Origin: Lysobacter prati
Lineage (GTDB): Bacteria; Pseudomonadota; Gammaproteobacteria; Xanthomonadales; Xanthomonadaceae
Direction: 5' to 3'
Length of the DNA stretch: 64,000 bases
Assembly (NCBI RefSeq): GCF_009765215.1
Contig: NZ_VLNV01000001.1
Location: forward strand, 1,054,001-1,118,000
The position numbers were made by a program, and so were the translations under genes. Below the pieces are notes generated by a model, which did no database searches, was not told where the DNA came from, and saw nothing but the letters and a program-made list of their open reading frames with translations. This document shows positions 55,771 to 64,000 of this stretch, in pieces; the first letter of the stretch is position 1, and every line of letters begins with the position of its first letter.

Positions 55771-55819
55771 TTGCTGCAACAATATTTGCATTGACAACTA
55801 TTGCCTGGGCGAACAAAAT
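55771..55819 (+). promoter_or_regulatory. Candidate MarR operator and promoter of the efflux operon
   Basis: This is an AT-rich stretch with TTGACA (55791-55796), 17 bases, then CAAAAT (55814-55819), which could be -35 and -10. Overlapping TTGC/GCAA words (TTGCTGCAAC, AATATTTGCA, ACTATTGC) give imperfect symmetry of the kind MarR proteins bind. If used, the transcript would start almost at the ATG at 55828. Confidence 0.4.
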
Positions 55820-55827
55820 TTCGTCCC

Positions 55828-56283
55828 ATGAAAACGCTACCCCTCGCCGCCTGCAGTGGCTCGTCGCTGGGACTGCTGTTCAGGCAGGTCCGCGATGCCA
55901 TGTGGGGACGGATGGAACACGAGCTGGCCAACGCCGGCCATGAGTTGACCTTCAGCCAGTACATCGCGCTGAAGCTGCTCTCCTTCGGTCCCGCCGGCGT
56001 AACCGACCTGGCCCGCCATGCCGAGCTCAACCCCGGTGCGATGACGCGCCTGCTCGACAAGCTCGAGGCGCGCGGCATCGTCGCCCGCGTCGCCGATCCG
56101 GCCGACCGCCGCGGCATCAACATCCACCTGACCGAAGCCGGCCAGGCCATGTGGCTCGACGTCAACGAGTGCGGCCAGCGCGTGCGCGAGCGCGCCATGG
56201 ACGGCATGGACGACGCCCAGCGCGAACTGCTGATGCGGATGCTCGAGCAGGTCCGCGACAACCTTTCCCTTTCCGACACCTGA
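55828..56283 (+). CDS. MarR-family transcriptional regulator
   Basis: This 151-residue protein starts with ATG at 55828 (MKTLPLAACS). It has a winged helix with GVTDLARHAELNPGAMTRLLDKLEARG and wing RVADPADRRGINIHLTEAG, typical of EmrR/MarR dimeric repressors. It is the first gene of a unit with an outer-membrane channel, EmrA and EmrB; the spacing is 2 bases to the channel gene. It is likely an autorepressor lifted by drugs or organic acids. The TTG at 55801 would lengthen it by nine residues without support. Confidence 0.92.
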   Translation: MKTLPLAACSGSSLGLLFRQVRDAMWGRMEHELANAGHELTFSQYIALKLLSFGPAGVTDLARHAELNPGAMTRLLDKLEARGIVARVADPADRRGINIHLTEAGQAMWLDVNECGQRVRERAMDGMDDAQRELLMRMLEQVRDNLSLSDT

Positions 56284-56285
56284 CA

Positions 56286-57800
56286 ATGACCTCTTACGCA
56301 CCCCGCCCGCATCGCGGGCTGAAGCCCGTGCTCGCCGCACTGGCCGTTGCCGTCCTCGTCGCCGGCTGCGCGAGTTCGCGCGGTCTCGCGCCGGAAGGCA
56401 AACCGCTGGATGCCGACAGCCTGCAGGCGCAACGGAGCTTGTCCGGCGCCGCGTCGTCCGATGCCGCCTTTCCTGCACAGGATTGGTGGACCTCGCTCGG
56501 CGACGCCCAGCTCAATGCACTGATCGCCGAAGCACTGGCCGGCACGCCGAGCCTGGATGCGGCCGATGCGCGCGTGCGCCAGGCCATCGCCCAGGCCGGC
56601 CTTGCCGACGCCGCGCGCAAGCCCACCCTCGGCGCCGCGGCGCAATACTCCGGCGTGCAGTTGCCTGAGACGATCGCGCCCGCCCCCCTGGGTGGCAGCT
56701 ACCAGGGTGTCGGCGTGCTCAACCTCAGTTTCAGTTACACCTTCGACCTGTGGGGCGGTGAGCGCGCGCGCTGGCAGTCCGCCGTCGGCCAGGCCCGTGC
56801 AGCGGAAGTCGATGCACAGGCTGCGCGCCTGACGCTGTCGTCGAGCATCGCGCGGACGTATGTCGCTCTCGCGCAGGCATTCGCCGCGCACGATGTCGCG
56901 CTCGCCGATCATGCGCGCGCTTCGCAACTGCTCGACCTGGGTCGCCAGCGCGTCGCCGCCGGCCTCGACAACCAGTTGCAGATCCGCCAGGCCGAGAGTG
57001 CCGTGGCCAGTGCCCAGCAGCAGATGCAGGCCAGCGAGCACGAGATCGAAATCACCCGCAATGCGCTGGCGGCGCTGCTGGGCAAGGGGCCCGATCGCGG
57101 CCGCGACATCGCCCAGCCCGGGTTGCTCACGGCTGCCTCGCCGCAGGTGCCTACGGTGGTGCCAAGCGAACTGCTCGGCCATCGTCCCGACGTCGTCGCC
57201 GCGCGCTGGCGCGTGGAAGCGTCGCAGCAGGGCATCAAGGCCAGCAAGGCGGCGTTCTATCCGACCGTCAATCTGGTCGCGATCGCCGGCGTCGCCGCCG
57301 GCAATCTCGGCGACCTGTTCTCCAGCGATGCACTGATTTATGGCGGCGGCCCTGCCCTGACCTTGCCGATCTTCGACGGCGGCCGCCTGCGCAACCAGCT
57401 CGCGCGCAGCGACGCCGACTACGACCTCGCCGTGGCCAGCTACAACCAGACTCTGGTCGGCGCGCTGCGCGAAGTCGCCGATGCACTGCACGCGGCGCGC
57501 TCGCTCGACGGCCAGATCGTCTCGGCCACGCAGGCGCGCGATGCCGCGCAGGACGCGTGGGAAATCGCCACTTCGCGCTATCGCGCCGGCCTGGGCACGC
57601 AGTTGGATGTGCTCGCGGCACAGCGACCGCTGCTCGAGGCGGACCGCATCCTGACCGTGCTGCGCGCGCAGCGCCTGGCCGCATCGATCGATCTGGACCG
57701 CGCCCTCGGCGGCGGTCTCGCACTGAACGCGCCCGGCTCTGACACCGGTACCAACAACGCTGCCCTTAATAACGATTCCGCCAAGGCCCCATCGCCATGA
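56286..57800 (+). CDS. NodT/OprM-family outer-membrane efflux lipoprotein
   Basis: This 504-residue protein begins with a lipoprotein signal (AVLVAGC, Cys at about 28). Two repeated outer-membrane-efflux modules follow, with WWTSLGDAQLNALIAEAL, LGHRPDVVAARWRVEASQQGIKASKAAFYPTVNL and LPIFDGGRLRNQL. It forms the trimeric channel and long periplasmic tunnel for the EmrAB pump. The last four bases overlap emrA (ATGA type). The start ATG at 56286 is 3 bases after the regulator's stop; earlier starts are inside marR. Confidence 0.93.
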   Translation: MTSYAPRPHRGLKPVLAALAVAVLVAGCASSRGLAPEGKPLDADSLQAQRSLSGAASSDAAFPAQDWWTSLGDAQLNALIAEALAGTPSLDAADARVRQAIAQAGLADAARKPTLGAAAQYSGVQLPETIAPAPLGGSYQGVGVLNLSFSYTFDLWGGERARWQSAVGQARAAEVDAQAARLTLSSSIARTYVALAQAFAAHDVALADHARASQLLDLGRQRVAAGLDNQLQIRQAESAVASAQQQMQASEHEIEITRNALAALLGKGPDRGRDIAQPGLLTAASPQVPTVVPSELLGHRPDVVAARWRVEASQQGIKASKAAFYPTVNLVAIAGVAAGNLGDLFSSDALIYGGGPALTLPIFDGGRLRNQLARSDADYDLAVASYNQTLVGALREVADALHAARSLDGQIVSATQARDAAQDAWEIATSRYRAGLGTQLDVLAAQRPLLEADRILTVLRAQRLAASIDLDRALGGGLALNAPGSDTGTNNAALNNDSAKAPSP

Positions 57801-58990
57801 CCACCGAACCCAATCCCAACGCACCCAAGGGCGCAGTGGCGCCGTCCAACGGCAAGCGCAAGCGTGCGCTGCTGATCCTCCTCGCCGTCGTCGTGGTGGC
57901 TGGCCTGTCATGGACCATGTGGTACCTGCTGGTCGCACGCTGGCACGAAGACACTGACGATGCGTACGCGCAGGGCAACGTCGTCAGCATCGTGCCGCAG
58001 ACCATGGGCACCGTGGTCGGCATCGACGCCGACGACGGCATGAAGGTGGTCGCCGGCCAGGCGCTGGTGCACCTGGATCCGAACGATGCACGCGTTGCCT
58101 TCGATCAGTCCGTCGCCAACCTCGCCAATACCGTGCGCCAGGTGCGCGGCCTGTACAGCGCGGTCGATGCGGGTGCCGCCGATCTGGCCGCGCGCCAGGC
58201 CTCGGTCGACCGCGCACGCGCCGACCTCAAGCGTCGCGAAGGCCTGGTCGGCAACGGTGCGGTGTCGGCCGAAGAGCTGGCCCACGCCCGCAACGAACTG
58301 GCCGTGCTTGAAGCCGGACTGCGCTCGATCAACGGCAACCTGTCGCGGAACCGCGCGCTGGTCGATTCGACCACGGTCAGCAGCCAGCCGCAGGTAGAAG
58401 CGGCAGCCTCGCAGTTGCGCCAGGCCTACCTCAACCTGCAGCGCACCGCGATCGTCGCCCCCGTGTCGGGCTACGTCGCCAAGCGCCAGGTCCAGCTTGG
58501 CCAGCGCGTGCAGCCGGGCACGACGCTGATGACGATCGTGCCGCTGGAGCAGATCTGGGTCGAAGCCAACTTCAAGGAAACGCAGCTCTCGCGCATGCGC
58601 ATCGGCCAGCCGGTCAAGGTGCATGCCGATCTGTATGGCAGCGGCGTCGAGTACGACGGCAAGGTCACCAGCCTCGGCATGGGCACCGGCAGCGCGTTCT
58701 CGCTGCTGCCGGCGCAGAACGCCAGCGGTAACTGGATCAAGATCGTGCAGCGCGTTCCGGTGCGCATCGAGATCGAACCGCGCCAGCTTGCCGAACACCC
58801 GCTGCGCCTGGGCCTGAGCATGCATGTCGACGTCACCGTGCGTGACCAGGACGGCGCTGTGCTGGCCGACGCGCGCAAGGGCGGCAAGACGCTGTTCACC
58901 ACCGCGGCCTACGACGAGCAGCTCAACGACGCCAACGCGCTGATCGGCAAGATCATCAAGCAGAACCTGCCGACCGCGGCCCACAACTGA
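57797..58990 (+). CDS. emrA: EmrA-type membrane fusion protein
   Basis: This 397-residue protein has one N-terminal transmembrane helix (ALLILLAVVVVAGLSWTMWYLL). The lipoyl/biotinyl-like halves show DTDDAYAQGNVVSIVPQTMG and APVSGYVAKRQVQLGQRVQPG, and an alpha-helical hairpin between them has QVRGLYSAVDAGAADLAARQ. It bridges EmrB and the outer-membrane channel. The translation start overlaps the channel's stop. It is 16 bases ahead of emrB. Confidence 0.94.
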   Translation: MTTEPNPNAPKGAVAPSNGKRKRALLILLAVVVVAGLSWTMWYLLVARWHEDTDDAYAQGNVVSIVPQTMGTVVGIDADDGMKVVAGQALVHLDPNDARVAFDQSVANLANTVRQVRGLYSAVDAGAADLAARQASVDRARADLKRREGLVGNGAVSAEELAHARNELAVLEAGLRSINGNLSRNRALVDSTTVSSQPQVEAAASQLRQAYLNLQRTAIVAPVSGYVAKRQVQLGQRVQPGTTLMTIVPLEQIWVEANFKETQLSRMRIGQPVKVHADLYGSGVEYDGKVTSLGMGTGSAFSLLPAQNASGNWIKIVQRVPVRIEIEPRQLAEHPLRLGLSMHVDVTVRDQDGAVLADARKGGKTLFTTAAYDEQLNDANALIGKIIKQNLPTAAHN

Positions 58991-59006
58991 GCGGCCTGAG
59001 CTCGCC

Positions 59007-60602
59007 ATGTCGACCATTGCGCAACAGGAAGAGAACGCCGGCTTGCCGGTGACGCCGCCGCCTGCACCTGCGGCGGCGGCATTCCGCCCACCCAACATGG
59101 CGTTGACGACGATTGGCCTTGCGCTGGCGTCGTTCATGCAGGTGCTCGACACCACCATCGCCAACGTCTCGCTGCCGACCATCTCCGGCAACCTCGGCGC
59201 CAGCGCCAACCAGGCGACGTGGGTCATCACCTCGTTCGCGGTCAGCAACGCCATAGCGCTGCCGCTGACCGGCTTCATGACCCGCCGCTTCGGCGAGCGC
59301 ACGTTGTTCACGTGGGCCACGCTGGCGTTCGTGATCGCGTCGCTGCTGTGCGGCCTCGCCAACAGCATGGGCCTGCTGGTCGCGGCGCGTGCGCTGCAGG
59401 GCTTCGTCGCCGGTCCGATGTACCCGGTGACGCAGGCGCTGCTGATCTCGATCTATCCACCGCACAAACGCGGGCAGGCGATCGCGCTGCTGGCGATGGT
59501 GACCGTGGTCGCGCCGATCGCGGGCCCCATCCTCGGCGGCTGGATCACCGACAACTACAGCTGGGAATGGATCTTCTTCATCAACATTCCCATCGGCATT
59601 TTCTCCAGCATTGTGGTCGGCAGGCAGCTCAAGGGCCGGCCGGAGCGGCACGAGAAGCCGAAGATGGACTACATGGGCCTGGCGATGCTGGTGCTCGGCG
59701 TCGGCGCACTGCAGATCATGCTCGACCTGGGCAACGACGAAGACTGGTTCAACTCGACCAAGATCGTCTGGCTGGCGATTGTCGCGGCGGTCGCACTGGT
59801 CGTGTTCGTGATCTGGGAGCTGACCGAGAAGGACCCGATCGTCAACCTGCGCCTGTTCCGCCACCGCAACTTCGCCAGCGGCACGCTGGCGATGGTGATG
59901 GCCTACTCGGCGTTCTTCAGCGTCGGCCTGCTGGTGCCTCTGTGGTTGCAGCGCAACCTCGGCTACACGCCGATCTGGGCAGGCTATGCCAGTGCGCCAA
60001 TCGGCATCCTGCCGGTGTTGCTGACGCCGCTGGTCGGCAAGTACGCGCCCAAGTTCGACCTGCGCATCCTCGCCACGTTCGCCTTCATCGTGATGGCCGG
60101 CACCAGTTTCATACGTGCTGGTTTCAACCTCGATGTGAACTTCGAGCGGGTCGCCGAGGTGCAGCTGTGGCAGGGCCTGGGCGTGGCGTTGTTCTTCATG
60201 CCGGTGCTGACGATCCTGCTATCGGACCTGGAGCCGCACGAGATCGCCGCAGGCTCCGGCCTGGCCACTTTCGTACGAACGTTGGGCGGCAGCTTCGCCG
60301 CGTCGCTGACGACCTGGGCGTGGAACCAGCGAAGTACCGTGCACCACGCGCGACTTACCGAAAGCATCAGCGCCTACGATCCGGCGATGCAGCAGACCGT
60401 GACGGCGCTGGGCCAGGGCGATCCACAGCGAGGTGCGGTGGCGTTGAACCAGATGATCTCGCAGCAGGCGGTGCAGATCGGCTTCAACGAGATCTTCCAC
60501 CTGCTGGGGATCCTGTTCCTGCTGGTGATCGTGTTCGTGTGGTTCGCCAAACCGCCGTTCGCGGCGAAGCTGGGCGGCGGGGCGGCGGCTGGCGGGCACT
60601 AG
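59007..60602 (+). CDS. emrB: EmrB-type DHA2-family MFS drug transporter
   Basis: This 531-residue transporter has 14 predicted segments. The helix 1 motif is [15 protein letters not shown], with [19 protein letters not shown] and the motif-C region [25 protein letters not shown]. These are diagnostic of the EmrB/QacA group. It exports hydrophobic drugs or uncouplers by proton antiport with EmrA and the channel. It is the last gene of the operon. The spacer after it contains dispersed repeats and no clear terminator. Confidence 0.95.
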   Translation: MSTIAQQEENAGLPVTPPPAPAAAAFRPPNMALTTIGLALASFMQVLDTTIANVSLPTISGNLGASANQATWVITSFAVSNAIALPLTGFMTRRFGERTLFTWATLAFVIASLLCGLANSMGLLVAARALQGFVAGPMYPVTQALLISIYPPHKRGQAIALLAMVTVVAPIAGPILGGWITDNYSWEWIFFINIPIGIFSSIVVGRQLKGRPERHEKPKMDYMGLAMLVLGVGALQIMLDLGNDEDWFNSTKIVWLAIVAAVALVVFVIWELTEKDPIVNLRLFRHRNFASGTLAMVMAYSAFFSVGLLVPLWLQRNLGYTPIWAGYASAPIGILPVLLTPLVGKYAPKFDLRILATFAFIVMAGTSFIRAGFNLDVNFERVAEVQLWQGLGVALFFMPVLTILLSDLEPHEIAAGSGLATFVRTLGGSFAASLTTWAWNQRSTVHHARLTESISAYDPAMQQTVTALGQGDPQRGAVALNQMISQQAVQIGFNEIFHLLGILFLLVIVFVWFAKPPFAAKLGGGAAAGGH

Positions 60603-60607
60603 AAGCA

Positions 60608-60800
60608 AAGCCCCCCTCTTCCGCCCTTCGGGCACCTTCTCCCACAAGGGGAGAAGGAAAGTGCGACAGCAACAGCAAAAGCAAAAGCACCCCTCTTCCG
60701 CCCTTCGGGCACCTTCTCCCACAAGGGGAGAAGGAAGTGCGTCCACCCTCCCCCCTTGTGGGGGAGGGACAGGCCGCCCTAGGCGGCCAGGGAGAGGGGT
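60608..60800. repeat. CCCTCTTCCG/CCTTCTCCC dispersed repeats, three units
   Basis: The unit CCCCTCTTCCGCCCTTCGGG with CACCTTCTCCCACAAGGGGA occurs twice in direct orientation (about 60612-60659 and 60690-60735). A third variant (CCACCCTCCCCCCTTGTGGG to GGGAGAGGGG) lies at 60747-60799. Between the first two is a low-complexity AGCAAAAGCAAAAGC stretch. The same family lies at 53281. These are intergenic palindromes. Confidence 0.8.
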
Positions 60801-60840
60801 AAACGCCGTTGTATCGCATGGACCCCCATGCGATGCCGAA

Positions 60841-61695
60841 ATGCCCTCCCACTACGTCCTCACCCTCTCCTGCCCCGACCGCCCCGGCATCGTCAACGCC
60901 GTGACCGGGCACCTGCTGCGCTTCGAAGGCAACATCCTCGACGCACAGCAGTACAACGATCTCGAAACCGATCGCTTCTTCATGCGCACGGTGTTCGCGC
61001 TCGAGGCAGGCGCGATCGACGCGCTGCGCGACACATTCGCTACCCTGGCCGACGGCTTCGGCATGCGCTGGTCGCTGCGCGACCGCGACGTGCCTCGACG
61101 GGTGATGCTGCTCGCCTCGAAGTTCGACCACTGCCTGGTCGACGTGCTGTACCGCTGGCGCATCGGCGAACTGGCGATGGAGATCACCGGCGTGGTGTCC
61201 AACCACCCTCGCGAGACCTACCCACACCTCAGCCTGGACGGGATCCCGTTCCACTACCTGCCGGTCGCCAAGGGCAGCAAGGAAGAGCAGGAAGCCGAGC
61301 TGCTGGCATTGATCGAACAGACCGGCACCGAACTCGTCGTGCTTGCGCGCTACATGCAGGTGCTGTCGGAATCCCTGGCGACACGCCTGGCGGGACGCTG
61401 CATCAACATCCACCACTCGTTCCTGCCCGGCTTCAAGGGTGCGCGCCCGTATCACGCAGCGCACGCACGCGGGGTCAAGCTGATCGGCGCGACTGCGCAC
61501 TTCATCACCGCCGACCTCGACGAAGGCCCGATCATCGAGCAGGACACGCAGCGGGTCAGCCACCACGACACGCCGCAGGACCTGATCCGCATCGGCCGCG
61601 ACATCGAACGCCGCGTGCTGGCGCAGGCGCTGCGTTACTGGCTCGACGATCGCATCCTGCTCAACGGCCACCGCACCGTAGTGTTCGCGGTGTAG
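60841..61695 (+). CDS. purU: Formyltetrahydrofolate deformylase
   Basis: This 284-residue protein starts at [11 protein letters not shown]; the frame upstream covers repeats. The N-terminal ACT-like domain has [18 protein letters not shown]. The formyltransferase-fold domain has [20 protein letters not shown] and [10 protein letters not shown], with the catalytic Asn, His and Asp. It releases formate from 10-formyl-THF, balancing one-carbon units with glycine and methionine. It is convergent with the radA/PAP2 unit, with 6 bases between. Confidence 0.94.
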   Translation: MPSHYVLTLSCPDRPGIVNAVTGHLLRFEGNILDAQQYNDLETDRFFMRTVFALEAGAIDALRDTFATLADGFGMRWSLRDRDVPRRVMLLASKFDHCLVDVLYRWRIGELAMEITGVVSNHPRETYPHLSLDGIPFHYLPVAKGSKEEQEAELLALIEQTGTELVVLARYMQVLSESLATRLAGRCINIHHSFLPGFKGARPYHAAHARGVKLIGATAHFITADLDEGPIIEQDTQRVSHHDTPQDLIRIGRDIERRVLAQALRYWLDDRILLNGHRTVVFAV

Positions 61696-61701
61696 ACGGC
61701 T

Positions 61702-62319
61702 TCACGGCCACCGCGTCAGCAGGCCGAAGGCGATACCGAGCAGCGCACCGGCAACGACCTCCGGCCGCGTGTGCCGGGCCATGCGCAGCCGCGACCAGGC
61801 CAGCAGCGGCAGCAGGCACAGCGCCACCACGCCGGCAACGGGCATAAGGGCGGTCAATGCGACGCCGGCAAATGCCAGGCTGGCCATGTGCAGCGAAAGC
61901 TTGATCCAGCGGTTGAGGACTGCGGCCGTGGCCAGCATCGCGCCGATGATGGCGATACCGCGTGCCATCGGCGATGCCGTGCCTCCCATCCACCACCAGC
62001 AGGCGGCGACCAGCACGAGAAGCAACGCGTAAAGCACCGGCCGCTCCTGGCGTCGCGAGGCATCGACCGTCGACCAGCGCCCGCTGCGCTTGCGCCACAG
62101 CACAAACACCCACGTCACCGCGACCATCGTCGCGACAACGGTTGCGGTACGCAGCATCCCGCCACGGTCCAGCCGCCAGGCTGCCAGCAAGGCCAGCACC
62201 GTCAGCACGGCAAAGGGATGCAGCAGGATCGACAGCCATCGCGCCAGCGGGCTGGCACGAGGCGGCAACGGTGACGTGACCGCTCGGGCGTCCTCGCCTG
62301 GCGATCCGCCCGGACTCAT
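61702..62319 (-). CDS. PAP2-like membrane phosphatase family protein
   Basis: This 205-residue protein has four to five hydrophobic helices. PAP2-type motifs are weak but in order: RKRSGRWSTVDASRRQERP (K and RP), LHMASLAF in place of PSGH, and SRLRMARHTRPEVVAGALLG (SR...H...G). The degenerate second motif makes catalysis uncertain. It could be an inactive relative or act on an unusual lipid phosphate. Its start overlaps the radA stop by 4 bases, so it is co-translated with radA. That association has no known reason. Confidence 0.75.
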   Translation of the reverse strand: MSPGGSPGEDARAVTSPLPPRASPLARWLSILLHPFAVLTVLALLAAWRLDRGGMLRTATVVATMVAVTWVFVLWRKRSGRWSTVDASRRQERPVLYALLLVLVAACWWWMGGTASPMARGIAIIGAMLATAAVLNRWIKLSLHMASLAFAGVALTALMPVAGVVALCLLPLLAWSRLRMARHTRPEVVAGALLGIAFGLLTRWP

Positions 62320-63725
62320 ACCGCCGACGCGAGCGCGTCCGCCAACCGTTCCACCGCGATCACTTCCATGTCGCCGACCCGCCCGCTCTTGGGCGCGTTC
62401 GACTTGGGCACGATCGCGCGCTTGAAGCCGTGGGTGGCGGCTTCCTTCAGCCGCTCCTCGCCATTGGGCACCGGCCGGATCTCGCCGGACAGGCCAACCT
62501 CGCCGAACGCCACCGTCTGCTCGGCCAGCGGCCGGTCGCGCAGCGACGACAGCACCGCCAGCAGCACCGGCAGGTCGGCCGCGGTCTCCTGCACGCGGAT
62601 GCCGCCGACGACATTCACGAACACGTCCTGGTCGCCGACACCGACGCCGCCGTGGCGGTGCAGCACCGCCAGCAGCATCGCCAGGCGATTGCCTTCCATG
62701 CCCACTGCGACGCGGCGCGGATTGGACAGCGGCGAGGCGTCCACCAGCGCCTGCACTTCCACCAGCAACGGTCGCGTGCCTTCGCGCGTGACCATCACGC
62801 AGCTGCCCGGCTGCGGGCTGTGGCTGCCGGACAGGAAGATCGCCGACGGGTTGGGCACTTCGCGCAGGCCCTTGTCGCCCATCACGAATACGCCCAGCTC
62901 ATTCACCGCCCCGAAGCGGTTCTTGAACGCGCGCAGCACGCGGAAGCGGCTGCCGCTCTCGCCTTCGAAATACAGCACCGCATCGACCATGTGCTCGAGC
63001 ACGCGCGGACCGGCGATGCCGCCCTCCTTGGTGACGTGGCCGACCAGGAACACTGCGGTTCCGGTTTCCTTGGCATAACGCACCAGCCGCGCCGCGCTTT
63101 CGCGCACCTGGCTGACCGAGCCGGGTGCGGCGCTGAGTTCTTCGGTCCACAAGGTCTGGATCGAGTCGGCGATGATCAGGCCCGGGCGCATCTTCACCGC
63201 ATGCTCTAGCACGCGCTCGACTCCGGTTTCTGCCAGCGCATGCACGCCATCGACCGGTACGCCCAGGCGCGCGGCACGGCCGGCGACCTGCGCCAGCGAC
63301 TCTTCGCCGGTGACATAAAGGCCTGGCAGGCTCCCGGCCATCTTGCTGATGGCCTGCAACAACAGGGTCGATTTGCCGATGCCCGGATCGCCACCGACCA
63401 GCACGACCGAGCCATGAACGAGGCCGCCGCCGAGCACCCGGTCGAACTCGCCGATACCGGTGCTGACGCGATCCTCCTCGCTGTGGCGGACATCGCTCAG
63501 CGCCGTGACCGCCGGCGCGTCGGCGCGCCCGGCCCAGCTGCTGCGGCGGCTTGCGGCGACGCTGGCGCCGGCCTTGGCCGCCGGTTCGACGACGAACTCG
63601 CTCAGCGTGTTCCAGCCGCCGCATTCGCCGCACTGCCCTTGCCACTTGGTGAAATCGGCCCCGCATTCGGAGCAGACGTAGGCCGTGCGGGACTTGGAGG
63701 CGGGTTTTGCAGCGGGCTTGGGCAT
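62316..63725 (-). CDS. radA: DNA repair protein RadA
   Basis: This 469-residue protein starts at ATG 63725 (MPKPAAKPAS). The N-terminal C4 zinc finger is CSECGADFTKWQGQCGECGGW. The RecA-like core has Walker A GGDPGIGKSTLL at about residue 110 and the RadA-specific KNRFG motif. The C-terminal Lon-like domain contains GLSGEIRPVPNGEERLKEA. It is a helicase that extends recombination intermediates. The gene upstream on the same strand (from 63806) is only partly inside the window. Confidence 0.96.
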   Translation of the reverse strand: MPKPAAKPASKSRTAYVCSECGADFTKWQGQCGECGGWNTLSEFVVEPAAKAGASVAASRRSSWAGRADAPAVTALSDVRHSEEDRVSTGIGEFDRVLGGGLVHGSVVLVGGDPGIGKSTLLLQAISKMAGSLPGLYVTGEESLAQVAGRAARLGVPVDGVHALAETGVERVLEHAVKMRPGLIIADSIQTLWTEELSAAPGSVSQVRESAARLVRYAKETGTAVFLVGHVTKEGGIAGPRVLEHMVDAVLYFEGESGSRFRVLRAFKNRFGAVNELGVFVMGDKGLREVPNPSAIFLSGSHSPQPGSCVMVTREGTRPLLVEVQALVDASPLSNPRRVAVGMEGNRLAMLLAVLHRHGGVGVGDQDVFVNVVGGIRVQETAADLPVLLAVLSSLRDRPLAEQTVAFGEVGLSGEIRPVPNGEERLKEAATHGFKRAIVPKSNAPKSGRVGDMEVIAVERLADALASAV

Positions 63726-63805
63726 GACGGCGACGCGTGGGAGATATGCCGCCACTGTACGGGGCGGCGTCGCGCCAGGCGAGACGGCCCTCCCGCTAGG
63801 GGGAG

Positions 63806-64000
63806 CTAGGCCGCGAACCGGAGGTGGTACTCCGGGTAGAACGCGCTCAGCTCCCGCTGCGGCGCGCCCAGCAATCCGCCGACGTCGCCCTGCGGCACGA
63901 TGCTGTAGCCGCGCGCATCGATGTCCTTGACGATGCCCTGCCAGTCCAGGCGAGGCGCGGCCATCTCACTGTCGAGCGTCCAGCCGAAGCTGACCTCGCC
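63806..64000 (-). CDS. Unrecognised protein, C-terminal 64 residues only
   Basis: An open frame enters from the right edge and stops at 63806. The visible part reads GEVSFGWTLDSE at the start and ends QRELSAFYPEYHLRFAA. It contains LDWQGIVKDIDARGYSIVPQGDVGGLLG. No domain is recognised. Codon use is normal for the window (GC-rich third positions). It lies 80 bases before radA on the same strand and may share its transcript. Confidence 0.65.
   Translation of the reverse strand, partial: GEVSFGWTLDSEMAAPRLDWQGIVKDIDARGYSIVPQGDVGGLLGAPQRELSAFYPEYHLRFAA

Noticed and set aside
1-64000. tRNA, rRNA, integrase or insertion sequence
   Set aside because: No cloverleaf tRNA, rRNA segment or transposase/integrase motif was found on reading both strands; a computed tRNA scan would be decisive.

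Overview
The window looks like a chromosomal segment of a high-GC gammaproteobacterium of the Xanthomonadaceae (Lysobacter/Luteimonas-like). This rests on the leucine/isovalerate (Liu) genes, the fused isobutyryl-CoA mutase IcmF, the rpsP-rimM-trmD-rplS operon beside ffh, poly-Gly lipoprotein N-termini, and dispersed palindromes of the GTCATCCCGGCGAACGCC type. The assignment is inferred from gene content; no rRNA or tRNA gene was found. Most of the window is housekeeping and catabolic DNA. The two parts that stand out are the AT-richer left edge, which carries a truncated reverse transcriptase, and a tandem array of four large autotransporter subtilases.

Layout: (1) 1-1180: 5' part of a reverse transcriptase gene reading out of the left edge, with YVDD and LPxG motifs visible; a perfect 15-bp-arm palindrome separates it from icmF. 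(2) 1243-9433: icmF, a Sel1/prolyl-4-hydroxylase-like protein, leucine dehydrogenase, a periplasmic alpha-carbonic anhydrase and isovaleryl-CoA dehydrogenase. (3) 9477-21393: four tandem, same-strand autotransporter serine proteases. The third is intact. The fourth has an intact catalytic domain but a one-base frameshift before the barrel. The second has the catalytic Ser replaced by Asp. The first has lost His, Ser and the oxyanion Asn and also carries a one-base frameshift. Copies 1-3 share their upstream sequence. (4) 21713-37494: thiolase, two Ala-rich lipoproteins, MCC beta, a bactofilin with a zinc-ribbon partner, feoAB, liuC-liuD-liuE, a PAS-GGDEF-EAL protein translationally coupled to liuE, a 3-hydroxy-2-methylbutyryl-CoA dehydrogenase-like SDR, and EfpL.

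(5) 37668-42700: a two-gene envelope operon (HExxH plus DUF4105/Lnb-like protein and a DUF2388 protein), then D-2-hydroxyglutarate dehydrogenase and serA, divergently transcribed. (6) 42725-50854: NUDIX hydrolase, outer-membrane protein, two tandem APC permeases, a cloverleaf-like 116-bp inverted repeat, Hsp15, MATE pump and Mut7-C protein. (7) 50992-55738: rplS-trmD-rimM-rpsP and ffh on the minus strand, with a YpjD-like protein divergent. (8) 55828-64000: MarR regulator, NodT/OprM channel, EmrA and EmrB in one operon; purU; then a radA/PAP2-like operon and the 3' end of an unrecognised gene on the minus strand.

Functionally, leucine dehydrogenase, LiuA, LiuB+LiuD, LiuC and LiuE form a complete route from leucine to acetoacetate plus acetyl-CoA. 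Thiolase, the SDR and IcmF fit the isoleucine and valine branches. The array of autotransporters and several unrelated genes lie between these catabolic genes, so the pathway genes are dispersed over about 30 kb rather than forming one operon.
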